A stretch of DNA of 57,081 bases from Alphaproteobacteria bacterium UBA2964. GTDB taxonomy: Bacteria; Pseudomonadota; Alphaproteobacteria; MPNO01; UBA2964. Positions within the stretch are counted from its first letter, which is position 1. Each line of letters opens with the position of its first letter. The notes under the pieces were generated by a model. It did no database searches. It saw nothing but the letters and a program-made list of their open reading frames with translations, and was not told where the DNA came from. The stretch is from positions 1 to 57,081 of the forward strand of contig CAJJCG010000084.1 of assembly GCA_905182615.1 (NCBI GenBank), read 5' to 3'. Shown here piece after piece: positions 18,378-26,276 of this stretch. The translations under genes were made by a program, and so were the position numbers.

Positions 18378-18406
18378 TTGACAACGGTCAGTCCCACTCC
18401 GATCAT
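18378..18406 (+). promoter_or_regulatory. candidate promoter for the acyl-CoA dehydrogenase at 18444
   Basis: A consensus TTGACA at 18378-18383 followed, at 17-19 bases, by GATCATTA as a weak -10. It lies in the 158-base gap between the divergent operons, 38 bases before the start codon. Confidence 0.35.
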
Positions 18407-18443
18407 TAGGCAACAAAAAACATACCGCTAGGGAGACAAACGG

Positions 18444-19601
18444 ATGGAATATCCTCTTTCCGAAGAACACCAACTTTTCCGTGACACAATGCAACGGTTT
18501 GTCGACGAGGAGATGATCCCCGTTGAAATGGAGACCTGTGGCGAAGACGGACAGCTTAAGCCCGAATGGCGTGAAAAATATCATGCCCGCTCAAAAGAGC
18601 TCGGCCTCTGGAAGATGGAGGTCCCGGAAGAATATGGCGGCGTGGGTGCCGATCTGGTGTCGCTTTGTATTGTTTGGGAACAACTGGGGAGAACTGTCGC
18701 CGTCCCAACCCGCGGACTAGGCGGTATCATGGGGCCACAGGTTCGCGCACCGCTTTATGAGCTCAGCGATGAAATGAAGGAACATTATCTCTACCCGGTG
18801 CTCAACGGCGAAAAAGAAGCCTGCTTTGGACAGACCGAGCCCGATGCCGGTGGTGATCCCGGGGGCATGCGCACGACGGCCGTTCTCGAAGGCGATGAAT
18901 ATGTCATCAACGGCACTAAGCGATATATTACCGGAGCCGAAGAGGCCGATTTTTGCCAATTGTTAGCGGCAACTGACCGTGAGAAAGGCTCTCGCGGCGG
19001 AATCTCAATGTTCCTCGTGGATATGGATTTGCCCGGCGTTAACATCACTACGAAATTCGAGACAATGATGGGCGATTGGCCCTGCGAGATTCATTTCGAC
19101 AATGTTCGTGTCCCGGTCGAAAAGCGTATCGGCGAAGAAGGACAGGGCTTCGCACTTGGCCAGCGGTTTCTCGCAAATGGCCGACTGAAACACGGTTCAC
19201 GCGGCGTAGGCACAGCGCAACGTTGCCTCGACATGATGTGCGATTACGCCAAACAACGTGAAACGTTTGGCGAACCCCTGGCAAACCGACAATCCGTCCA
19301 ATGGATGATCACCGACACCTATGTCGAGCTGCAGGCGGCCCGGCTCATGGTCTATAACGTTGCCGCCAAAGCGGCAGAGGGCAGTATCGACCGAACCGAC
19401 GGGTTTATCCAAAAAATGTATGCTGATGAACTTGGCTTCCGGGCAGCTGACCGATGCCTCCAAATACATGGTGGAATCGGCCTGACCACAGATTTGCCGA
19501 TTGAAAAATTCTGGCGCCAGTCACGCAGTTTCCGGATTACAGAAGGCCCGACAGAAATCATGAAGATGGTCATCGCGCGTAATGTTTTGCGAGAATACTG
19601 A
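18444..19601 (+). CDS. acyl-CoA dehydrogenase (paralog of 16088-17245)
   Basis: A 385-residue acyl-CoA dehydrogenase with CFGQTEPDAGGDPGG, RYITGAEEADFCQLL, QIHGGIGLTTDLPIE and RITEGPTEIMK. The MCAD-type catalytic Glu is present in the last motif. AGGGAG lies seven bases before the ATG. It is the whole-length paralog of the enzyme at 16088 and flanks the AcuI-like gene from the other side. The two could form a heteromer or handle different acyl chains of one pathway. It starts a plus-strand pair with the PhyH gene. Confidence 0.92.
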   Translation: MEYPLSEEHQLFRDTMQRFVDEEMIPVEMETCGEDGQLKPEWREKYHARSKELGLWKMEVPEEYGGVGADLVSLCIVWEQLGRTVAVPTRGLGGIMGPQVRAPLYELSDEMKEHYLYPVLNGEKEACFGQTEPDAGGDPGGMRTTAVLEGDEYVINGTKRYITGAEEADFCQLLAATDREKGSRGGISMFLVDMDLPGVNITTKFETMMGDWPCEIHFDNVRVPVEKRIGEEGQGFALGQRFLANGRLKHGSRGVGTAQRCLDMMCDYAKQRETFGEPLANRQSVQWMITDTYVELQAARLMVYNVAAKAAEGSIDRTDGFIQKMYADELGFRAADRCLQIHGGIGLTTDLPIEKFWRQSRSFRITEGPTEIMKMVIARNVLREY

Positions 19602-19691
19602 CAGAGGTATCGGCAGAAAGGTCCGTCATGGCGAAGAATCATTTCGACCCGGCGCCCAAACTTACAAACGGCAATAGCGAAAGATAAGATA

Positions 19692-20519
19692 ATGACTAAG
19701 GCCCTTACCGATCCACAGGTCCAGCAGTTCAAGGATGACGGGTTTCTCTTTCCTTATGATGTCTACACACCTCAAGAAGCCGCGGGGCTTTGGCAAAAGT
19801 TCAATGCGCTAGAAGAAGAACTTGGTGAGGAACCGCAGAATCGGTTCCGGATCAAAGCACAGCTACCCTTTCCATGGCTGTGCGATGTGGTCAGCAATGA
19901 AAAGCTACTGGACGCGCTGGAAGATCTCATTGGTCCCAATATCCTGTGCTGGGGCGCATCTTTTTTCACAAAGAAAGCCAACGACCCACGTTTTATTTCC
20001 TGGCACACCGATAGTTTTGTCTACGGGTTTGAACCAGCAGAAACCGTTACAGCCTGGCTTGGGTTCAATGACTCTAAAATTGAATCAGGCTGTCTCCGCT
20101 ACATTCCCGGCTCTCACAAACAAAAGTCGGTACATGAAATCAAACCCGACCCCAATAATCTTGCTGGTCTCGGACAGCACGTGCTGAACGTACCCGAAGA
20201 GAAGGCCGTCTTTGCCGAGTTAAATGCAGGGCAGGCCGTTTTTCACCATGAAAGCGTTGTCCATAGCTCAGGCCCCAATGAAGCGAACCACCCACGGATC
20301 GGGTTCTCGATCCACTATGTGGCGCCCCACGTAAAGGAAACGCGGTTTGAAGGCGCTACGGCTATGCTTCTCCGTGGCGAAGATAAATACGGTTATTGGG
20401 GCGCAGACCCTTTGCCAAAACATGATCTCGACCAGGACTGTATCAATGCGATGACAGACACCCGTGAGAAATTCATGTCGATTACGGCACAAAAAATTGA
20501 AGCAGGCGGCAGGAGCTAA
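19692..20519 (+). CDS. phytanoyl-CoA dioxygenase (PhyH) family protein
   Basis: A 275-residue Fe(II)/2-oxoglutarate-type oxygenase of the PhyH family. The facial triad is the HTD of SWHTDSFVYG and a distal His in FHHESVVHSSGPN, followed by an Arg (HPRIGFSIH) suited to 2-oxoglutarate. PhyH relatives hydroxylate acyl-CoAs, ectoine and many small molecules. It follows the acyl-CoA dehydrogenase by 90 bases on the same strand. The ribosome-binding site is weak. Alpha-hydroxylation of an acyl-CoA would suit the neighbourhood, but the substrate is not shown. Confidence 0.85.
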   Translation: MTKALTDPQVQQFKDDGFLFPYDVYTPQEAAGLWQKFNALEEELGEEPQNRFRIKAQLPFPWLCDVVSNEKLLDALEDLIGPNILCWGASFFTKKANDPRFISWHTDSFVYGFEPAETVTAWLGFNDSKIESGCLRYIPGSHKQKSVHEIKPDPNNLAGLGQHVLNVPEEKAVFAELNAGQAVFHHESVVHSSGPNEANHPRIGFSIHYVAPHVKETRFEGATAMLLRGEDKYGYWGADPLPKHDLDQDCINAMTDTREKFMSITAQKIEAGGRS

Positions 20520-20537
20520 AACGTCAGCGAGATAATC

Positions 20538-21323
20538 TTAATCTCGATAAGACGGGTCGACCCTATCCATCTTGCGCATCAGGGCAGGCCAGGCAGGGTG
20601 TTCTTCTGGCGAATTATTATTTGGCCGCCAGCTTTGTTCAGCCGATTTTTGCAGAACATGTTCTGGCGGGATTTCAAGCTCGGCACCACCCGCCATAGCT
20701 GCCAATTGAGCCCGGCAGGCCTTTTCGAGATTATACATCAGATAGAAGGCTTCACCGAGGTTACGGCCAAGCGTCAGCAACCCATGATTACGTAAAATCA
20801 TGGCGAAGTGATTGCCGAGATGTTTGACAATGTTCTCGCGTTCCTCAACATCCACTGTCACGCCTTCATAGTCATGATAGGCGATCCTTTCATAAAAACG
20901 GATCGCGCTCATATTGAGCGGCAGCAGACCATTCTTCTGTGACGACACGGCCATACCGGCTTCGGTATGGGTGTGAATGGCACAGGTTATGTCTTTACGG
21001 GCACCATGAATGGCACTGTGAATGACATAACCCGCCTGATTGATCCCAAAATCACTCTCCATGAGTTTGTTTCCATCGAGATCGATCTTAACGAGGCTCG
21101 ATGCTGTGACTTCGTCAAACAACAAGCCATAAGGATTTAGGAGAAAGTATTCTTCGTCCCCGGGAACCCGCAGAGAAATATGATTGGCGGTTACATGGGT
21201 CCAACCATAATGCGCCACCAAACGATAGGCGCAGGCCAGATCAACACGTGCTTGCCATTCCTCTTCACTGACCTCGCCGCGAAGCGAAGGAATGTCAAGC
21301 GATTGCATTCCGTCTGGCACCAT
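20538..21323 (-). CDS. class II aldolase/adducin-like protein (second, divergent copy)
   Basis: A 261-residue class II aldolase-fold protein. THVTANHISLR, IHSAIHGARKDI, CAIHTHTEAG and RNHGLLTLG give the fold and the histidine ligands. The proton-acceptor Glu seen in canonical members is replaced in INQAGYVIHSAIH, as in the adducin-like branch, so aldolase activity is doubtful. GAGGAGG sits just before the ATG. It is convergent with the PhyH gene, with a small hairpin (20528-20546) between. It is not closely similar to the family member at 4298. Confidence 0.85.
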   Translation of the reverse strand: MVPDGMQSLDIPSLRGEVSEEEWQARVDLACAYRLVAHYGWTHVTANHISLRVPGDEEYFLLNPYGLLFDEVTASSLVKIDLDGNKLMESDFGINQAGYVIHSAIHGARKDITCAIHTHTEAGMAVSSQKNGLLPLNMSAIRFYERIAYHDYEGVTVDVEERENIVKHLGNHFAMILRNHGLLTLGRNLGEAFYLMYNLEKACRAQLAAMAGGAELEIPPEHVLQKSAEQSWRPNNNSPEEHPAWPALMRKMDRVDPSYRD

Positions 21324-21369
21324 GAAGACCTCCTCGACCGGGTGTTCCGGCCATTATTATAGAATTAAA

Positions 21370-21391
21370 GCGGTTACCTGTTAGCAACCGC
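21370..21391 (-). terminator. hairpin downstream of the decayed AsmA-like gene
   Basis: GCGGTT, ten-base loop, AACCGC; on the minus strand it is followed by TTTAATTCT. It starts about 18 bases past the stop of the pseudogene, which suggests the original gene ended in an intrinsic terminator. Confidence 0.4.
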
Positions 21392-21408
21392 CTTATTCCA
21401 TCAAGCTT

Positions 21409-22125
21409 CTACTTTCCAAACAAGCCCTTAATCGACTTGGTGGTATCTTCCATTACTTTACCGGCACCGCTAGCCCCACCTTCGAGCATCTTCTTGGCGC
21501 CATCAACCGCGCCTTTAACGGCCTTAACAGCAGTATCCATTCCAACCTTGCCAACGCCGGAAATTTAGCCGCTGATCGAGCTCATGATCTGGCTCGCGAC
21601 TTCTCCTGACGTGGCGCTTTTTCCTTCTTGCCGATGTCTTCCAGATGAATGGTTCGCAACGATACAGTGATTTCCTTGCCGGCTAACAGACCCGCACTAA
21701 TCGCCACCTTGCCATCACAAACATAGAGATGATTGATGATCAGCTTCTTGCCGCCTTTATCATCCTTGGCGTCTTTCTTGCCACCAGCGCCCATTTCCAT
21801 AGCGAACGCTTCGACATTTTTCTGAATGGCGTCAAAATTATCTTTGCCATCAGCGTATTCATACGTGATGTCGGGTCCCGAAGCTCATAGCTTTATCGGC
21901 CTTGAAGCCAGCAGGGTTCCCCATTCAAAAACCCTTAAGAGCTGCTTCACCAGTTTGGATCGAAAGATCGACCTTGCTCTGCGTGACCTCGGTTTTTGTC
22001 GCCTTGGAGCCAAGCTCTTCAACAACCTGTTTGATCAAATCACCAGCGTTCAAAAATACATAAACGCCACCACCAACCACAGCGAGCAGAATCGCAACAA
22101 TTCCAACTAAAATTCCCTTTTTCAT
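21409..22125 (-). pseudogene. decayed AsmA-like / DUF748-type membrane-anchored protein gene
   Basis: Joined across frames, the minus strand encodes a single-pass anchor (ATG 22125; MKKGILVGIVAILLAVVGGG), a coil-rich region with EVTQSKVDLSIQTGEAALKG, then MGNPAGFKADKAMSFG, GPDITYEYADGKDNFDAIQK, a central KLIINHLYVCDGKVAISAG block, IHLEDIGKKEKA, SGEVASQIMSSIS and the end KSIKGLFGK at 21409. Lesions: an in-frame TGA before MGNPAGF, a frameshift with apparent loss of about 20-25 residues after AMSFG, a second frameshift after KKEKA, and an in-frame TAA after SSISG. The ribosome-binding site GGAGAAGG survives. This is a recent but multiply broken gene of a family of unknown envelope function. Confidence 0.8.
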
Positions 22126-22359
22126 TTTAACCTTCTCCATTTTGGCAAATGAGCGTGTTCTTCCCCAAAGCCAACCGACGCCAACGGTTTCCGATAAAAC
22201 CTTTATAATCCTACTACCCTAGCGCGTCGTTCATGATTCTCGGAATGTCACACAATCTTCCCAATGATCGTGGTTTGACTCTCAACCGGGCGCAGTAAAT
22301 GCTATGGCGATAATTCATCGAAAAATTCAAAAACTGACTAAAATTTACAGGAGAACCCA

Positions 22360-22728
22360 ATGTTCAAACGAATAGATCACGTCGCCCTTGATGTTACCGA
22401 CATTGATCGCTCCGTCGCCTTTTATGGAGAACATTTCGGCTGCGAACTATACAATGAACAGGTAGTTGCAGATGGAATGCGCATCGCCTATCTCCGCTCA
22501 GGCGACACTATTCTCGAACTGGTACATTGCGGTTCTGGGAAGATGAATGGCTTTCATTTTTGCTTTGAGTCGGATGATTTTGATGGCGACGTCGCCCGGC
22601 TGAAAAGCTCTGGCATCCCAGTGCTCACTGAACCACATGACACCGGTCCTCGTGAAGAACGCGAAACCGGTTGGCGGCGTGCCGTATTTTCTGGACCCGA
22701 TGGCGAAGCTATAGAATTCAGAGGATAG
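22360..22728 (+). CDS. VOC/glyoxalase-fold protein
   Basis: A 122-residue single-unit vicinal-oxygen-chelate protein starting RIDHVALDVTDIDRSVAFY and ending GPDGEAIEFRG, the usual first and last strands with His and Glu metal positions (H8 and a Glu near 117). LELVHCGS and NGFHFCFE fill the middle. Similar proteins include glyoxalase I, methylmalonyl-CoA epimerase and antibiotic-binding proteins. AGGAGA precedes the ATG. It lies 40 bases upstream of the first of three tandem SDR genes and probably shares their transcript. Confidence 0.8.
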   Translation: MFKRIDHVALDVTDIDRSVAFYGEHFGCELYNEQVVADGMRIAYLRSGDTILELVHCGSGKMNGFHFCFESDDFDGDVARLKSSGIPVLTEPHDTGPREERETGWRRAVFSGPDGEAIEFRG

Positions 22729-22768
22729 CACAATATAAGAGGCTCGAACCTCAAATAGGGAGATAAAA

Positions 22769-23527
22769 ATGGGAATGCTTGATGGAAAGGCCGCGCTCGT
22801 AACAGCGGCGGGTGGCGGAATTGCTGGTGCGATTGCCCGCAGATTTGGTGCTGAAGGTGCGGCGGTCTGCTGCGTCGACGTCAATGAGGAAACCGTCGCG
22901 AAAACGGTCGCCGATATTGAAGCCGCAGGCGGTAAGGCAATTGCCAGAGTTTGCAACGTCGCTGATGAAGCCGCCGTAAAAGCTTGTGTCGACGAAACAG
23001 CCACGATATTTGGCAAGCTGGATGTCGTTGTTAATGCAGCAGCAGCCTCTGAACCGCTTCATACCGTCGCCAATATGCCGCTTGAAGTGTGGCAAGAGGT
23101 CTTGGACGTCAATCTCACCGGTATGTTCCTGGTTTCCAAACACGCCATCCCGCATATGCAGGCCGCAGGCGGAGGACAGTTCATCAATATCTCTTCGACA
23201 TTTGGGCATATCGCCTGGCCGCAACGCCCCGCCTATATGGCAACCAAAGGCGCTGTCCGACAGCTGACCCGCTCTATCGCACTTGATTTTGCGCCAGATA
23301 ATATCCGCGCCAACAGCATTCTGCCGGGGGCTATCGAGACCAACCGGCTATTGGCCCGCACGCCGACAATGGAACAGGTCCGCGCCAAGATGGTACCGCT
23401 GCATCCCATCGGACGTCTCGGACAGCCGGAAGACATCGCCAACGCGGCAGCCTTTCTGGCCAGCGACCAGTCGAGTTTCATGACGGGCTCTGACGTCTTC
23501 GTCGATGGTGGCTTCACTGCGGTCTAA
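22769..23527 (+). CDS. SDR oxidoreductase, tandem copy 1 of 3
   Basis: A 252-residue SDR with the catalytic YMATK and a C-terminal SDVFVDGGFTAV. The nucleotide loop reads TAAGGGIAGA, where classical enzymes have TGxxxGIG, so the first and last glycines are Ala. The usual NNAG is VNAAA. The catalytic Ser region is NISSTFGH. GGGAGA lies just before the ATG. It is the first of three consecutive genes of identical length and shares the unusual motifs with both. The cofactor is probably NAD, from an Asp in CCVDVNEE at the end of strand 2. Confidence 0.88.
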   Translation: MGMLDGKAALVTAAGGGIAGAIARRFGAEGAAVCCVDVNEETVAKTVADIEAAGGKAIARVCNVADEAAVKACVDETATIFGKLDVVVNAAAASEPLHTVANMPLEVWQEVLDVNLTGMFLVSKHAIPHMQAAGGGQFINISSTFGHIAWPQRPAYMATKGAVRQLTRSIALDFAPDNIRANSILPGAIETNRLLARTPTMEQVRAKMVPLHPIGRLGQPEDIANAAAFLASDQSSFMTGSDVFVDGGFTAV

Positions 23528-23561
23528 CACACCAAATCAATCAAGAAATAGGGAGAAAAAA

Positions 23562-24320
23562 ATGGGACGGCTTGAAGGAAAAGTTGCCTTTATCACAGCA
23601 TCAGGCGGCGCCATCGCAGGCGCAACCGCCCGACTATTTGGTGCCGAAGGGGCCGCAGTCTGCTGCGTCGATATTGTCGAGGAAAACGTTAATCAGGCGG
23701 CTACTGATATCAATGACGCTGGCGGCAAAGCCATAGCGATCACCTGCGATGTCACCGACGATGATGCCGTGAGGACCGCGGTAGACAAAACCGTCGCTGA
23801 GTTTGGCAAAGTGGATGTCTGTTTTAACGCCGCTGCTTATTCCGAAAAACGCCATCGGCTCGCCGATATGCCCCTGGATATGTGGAAATCAGTTATCGAT
23901 GTAAATCTGACGGGCATGTTTATTGTTGCTCGCCATGTCATTCCGCAAATGCAGGCAGCGGGCGGTGGCTCCATCATCAACGTCTCATCGATTTATGGCG
24001 TCGTTGGGGCCAAGGAACGGCCTGCTTATTGTGCAGCCAAGGGCGGGGTTCGTATGCTGTCAAAATCCATCGCAGTTGATTACGCGGTCGACAATATCCG
24101 CGCGAATTCAATTATGCCGGGGCCGATTGAGACGCCACGTCTACTGGCACGCAACCCGTCCATCGAGGCGGTAATCGAACGCCATGGCCCTCGTTTGCAT
24201 CAAAAACGCCTTGGGAAACCAGAAGAAATCGCCCAGACCGCTTTATTCCTAGCGAGCGACGATGCCAGCTTCACCTCGGGGGCGGATATGATCGTCGACG
24301 GCGCCTATACCGCATTCTGA
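23562..24320 (+). CDS. SDR oxidoreductase, tandem copy 2 of 3
   Basis: A 252-residue SDR: TASGGAIAGATA nucleotide loop, CCVDIVEE, FNAAAYSEK in the NNAG position, NVSSIYGVVGAKERP catalytic Ser region and YCAAK. The frame extends upstream into the preceding gene, but GGGAG seven bases before the ATG at 23562 and the match to copy 3 fix the start. It differs from copy 3 mainly in the substrate loop after GPIETPR. A redox step on a hydroxylated intermediate of the neighbouring catabolic operon is plausible; nothing in the sequence shows the substrate. Confidence 0.88.
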   Translation: MGRLEGKVAFITASGGAIAGATARLFGAEGAAVCCVDIVEENVNQAATDINDAGGKAIAITCDVTDDDAVRTAVDKTVAEFGKVDVCFNAAAYSEKRHRLADMPLDMWKSVIDVNLTGMFIVARHVIPQMQAAGGGSIINVSSIYGVVGAKERPAYCAAKGGVRMLSKSIAVDYAVDNIRANSIMPGPIETPRLLARNPSIEAVIERHGPRLHQKRLGKPEEIAQTALFLASDDASFTSGADMIVDGAYTAF

Positions 24321-24334
24321 TCAGGAGAAATAAA

Positions 24335-25093
24335 ATGGGACGTCTTGAAGGAAAAGTTGCGTTTGTGACCGCCGCGGGCGGCGCCATCGCTGGTGCGACT
24401 GCCCGGCTGTTTGCCGCCGAAGGTGCCGCCGTTGCCTGCGTCGATATCGTGGAAGCAAACGTCAAGAAAACCGCTGCTGATATTAAAGCCGCTGGTGGCA
24501 AAGCGATTGACATTGTCTGCGATGTTACGGATGAAGACGCCGTGAAATCGGCCATCGACGAAACAGTCTCCGCCTTTGGAAAGCTTAACGTCGTATTCAA
24601 TGCCGCAGCCTTTACCGACCCGTTATTGCCCCTGCACGAGCTCGATGTCGCTCTATGGCGCAAGACCTTCGACGTCAACATTACCGGTATGTTTATCGTG
24701 ACCAAATACGCGATCCCCCATATGAAGAACGCGGGCAGTGGGTCGTTTGTCAACATCTCGTCGATCTATGGTGCGCGGGCAGCAAAGAAACGTCCAGCCT
24801 ATTGTTCCTCCAAAGGGGCTGTCAGAATGCTGTCGAAATCGGTCGCCGTTGATTACGCGGAAGACAATATTCGCGCCAACTCGATCCTGCCGGGACCCAT
24901 TGAAACGCCACGCTTACTCGTCGCGAACAAGAACATGGATGATGTCATCAACCGCCACCGGCCACATTTGCCCGCAGCACGGCTTGGTCAGCCTATGGAA
25001 ATCGCTAAAACGGCGGTATTCTTGGCTAGCGAAGAATCGAGCTTTATGTCCGGCAATGACTGCTTCGTGGACGGCGCCTATAATGCGATTTAG
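24335..25093 (+). CDS. SDR oxidoreductase, tandem copy 3 of 3
   Basis: A 252-residue SDR: TAAGGAIAGATA, VACVDIVEA, FNAAAFTDP, NISSIYGARAAKKRP and YCSSK. The gene starts 14 bases after copy 2, and AGGAG lies before its ATG. Residues 1-160 are nearly superimposable on copy 2. Retention of three intact copies with complete Ser-Tyr-Lys sets suggests different substrates or a heteromeric enzyme rather than decay. It is followed by the broken DUF3012 gene on the other strand. Confidence 0.88.
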   Translation: MGRLEGKVAFVTAAGGAIAGATARLFAAEGAAVACVDIVEANVKKTAADIKAAGGKAIDIVCDVTDEDAVKSAIDETVSAFGKLNVVFNAAAFTDPLLPLHELDVALWRKTFDVNITGMFIVTKYAIPHMKNAGSGSFVNISSIYGARAAKKRPAYCSSKGAVRMLSKSVAVDYAEDNIRANSILPGPIETPRLLVANKNMDDVINRHRPHLPAARLGQPMEIAKTAVFLASEESSFMSGNDCFVDGAYNAI

Positions 25094-25125
25094 CTAATCA
25101 AGGTCAGTATCAAACGCGACCGTGG

Positions 25126-25302
25126 CTATTTCGGTAAAACGCAGTTCTCCGCGAAGTCTTTGACTTCTTGCGGTGTCCGCTGCCCTTTATCCTTGTTTTT
25201 GAGTTACTGGCACCATTCATTGCTACCAACGGCGGGGGAACACGCGGTCACGAACAATAATCCAGCGTCAGTTATAACCGTACCCAGCTTGGTCATTTCC
25301 AT
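25126..25302 (-). pseudogene. DUF3012-type lipoprotein gene with an in-frame stop
   Basis: A 59-codon minus-strand frame (ATG 25302 to TAG 25126) encodes a lipoprotein signal with lipobox VTAC, then SPAVGSNEWCQ, a TAA stop (25204-25206), then LKNKDKGQRTPQEVKDFAEN and CVLPK. From memory this is the layout of DUF3012 small lipoproteins (S-PEVGSEAWC-...-EA-DFAK-C). One base change would restore the frame. Signal, cysteines and C-terminal half are preserved, so the stop is recent or a sequencing error. No strong ribosome-binding site is seen. Confidence 0.7.
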
Positions 25303-25388
25303 AGGTAATCGCCAACTAAACTAAAAGTACTACAACACACGCCCAGATAAAGCGCTGAGCCGATTCAGTCAAACCTTGCGGCGGGTTT

Positions 25389-26261
25389 TCAGTCGTCCAA
25401 AAACTTAAACCGCCACGTATCGCCATCACCCACGACGTGACCGGCTGTTGGTCCGGGGAAATGGGCGGGCAACACCACCGTGTCGGTGTCAGCAACGGAG
25501 TCCAGCACCTCGCGGCGCGTACGCGCAGATTGATCTGCGTCCCAACAGAAACAGGATGACCAATCCGGTTCGATGCATTGCAACGCGTGATGCATCATAT
25601 CCCCGGAGAACAGCCCTTGTTTTCCACCAGACTTAAGATTGACGCAGACATGGCCCGGGGAATGACCGGGGGTTGGCGTCAACCAGATGGTGTCATCCAA
25701 CATAAAATCGTCATCAACCAGCATCGCCTGCCCTGCCTCAACAATCGGCTGACAGTTCTGCGACCAGACATTGCCAGGGGGATGCGCACCCTTTTTGGTT
25801 TCCTCTTCCCAGGTCTCATATTCCTTGCGGCTAAAAATATATTTTGCGTTGGGAAAAGTTGGCACCCATCGGCCATCAATCAGGCGCGTATTCCATCCGC
25901 AATGATCAATGTGGAGATGGGTGCAAAAGACATAATCGATATCTTCAAAACTTAATCCGTTGGCTGCCATGCCATCTAGCCAAGGCTGTTTCGGAAAATC
26001 ATGCGGCGGACCGTAGCCCTTGTCTTCCCCGAGGCAGGTATCTATCAGGATCGTGTGGTGCGGCGTTTGCACGATGTAGGTCTGATAAGTGATGACCAAC
26101 ATGTTCTGGACCGCATCGTAAACATACGGTGCCATCGTCTTCAGATGCGCCAGCGCGGTCTCTTTGTCACATGTCGGATACATGATTTCGGGGGGCCGCC
26201 ACGGACCATCTCGTTCGACAACACTCGTGACAGTAACATCCCCAAGAGTAAGTGGTTTCAT
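25389..26261 (-). CDS. metallo-beta-lactamase-fold hydrolase
   Basis: A 290-residue MBL-fold protein with HLHIDHCGWN (the HxHxDH dinuclear metal motif, about 115-121), PGHSPGHV, LFSGDMMHHA and a final LPAHFPGP. The N-terminal QTYIVQTPHHTILIDTCLGE is the usual strand pair. The overall pattern resembles AHL lactonase or MBL hydrolases acting on small organic esters and lactones. It is last in a four-gene minus-strand operon, 15 bases after the FAH gene. Lactone hydrolysis would fit an operon that holds a cycloisomerase-type enzyme. Confidence 0.88.
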   Translation of the reverse strand: MKPLTLGDVTVTSVVERDGPWRPPEIMYPTCDKETALAHLKTMAPYVYDAVQNMLVITYQTYIVQTPHHTILIDTCLGEDKGYGPPHDFPKQPWLDGMAANGLSFEDIDYVFCTHLHIDHCGWNTRLIDGRWVPTFPNAKYIFSRKEYETWEEETKKGAHPPGNVWSQNCQPIVEAGQAMLVDDDFMLDDTIWLTPTPGHSPGHVCVNLKSGGKQGLFSGDMMHHALQCIEPDWSSCFCWDADQSARTRREVLDSVADTDTVVLPAHFPGPTAGHVVGDGDTWRFKFLDD

Positions 26262-26276
26262 CTGCGAATTCCCCTT

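Larger units (their letters stand above)
22769..25093 (+). repeat. tandem array of three paralogous SDR genes
   Basis: Three consecutive genes of exactly 759 bases each, spaced by 34 and 14 bases, each with its own ribosome-binding site (GGGAGA, GGGAGA, AGGAGA). Copies 2 and 3 begin with the same residues (MGRLEGKVAF) and are closer to each other than to copy 1. Conserved oddities in all three: TAxGGxIAGA nucleotide loop and NAAA in place of NNAG. This indicates duplication within the array. Confidence 0.85.

Noticed and set aside
16088..20519. DMSP catabolism cluster, suggested by the AcuI-like gene
   Set aside because: No DMSP lyase, dmdA or acuK/acuN-type gene is in the window. AcuI-type reductases serve many pathways.
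25126..25302. Stop codon read-through or selenocysteine at the internal stops of the broken genes
   Set aside because: The stops are a mix of TAA, TAG and TGA, no SECIS-like hairpin is evident, and the formate dehydrogenase itself uses Cys. A recoding system is not supported.
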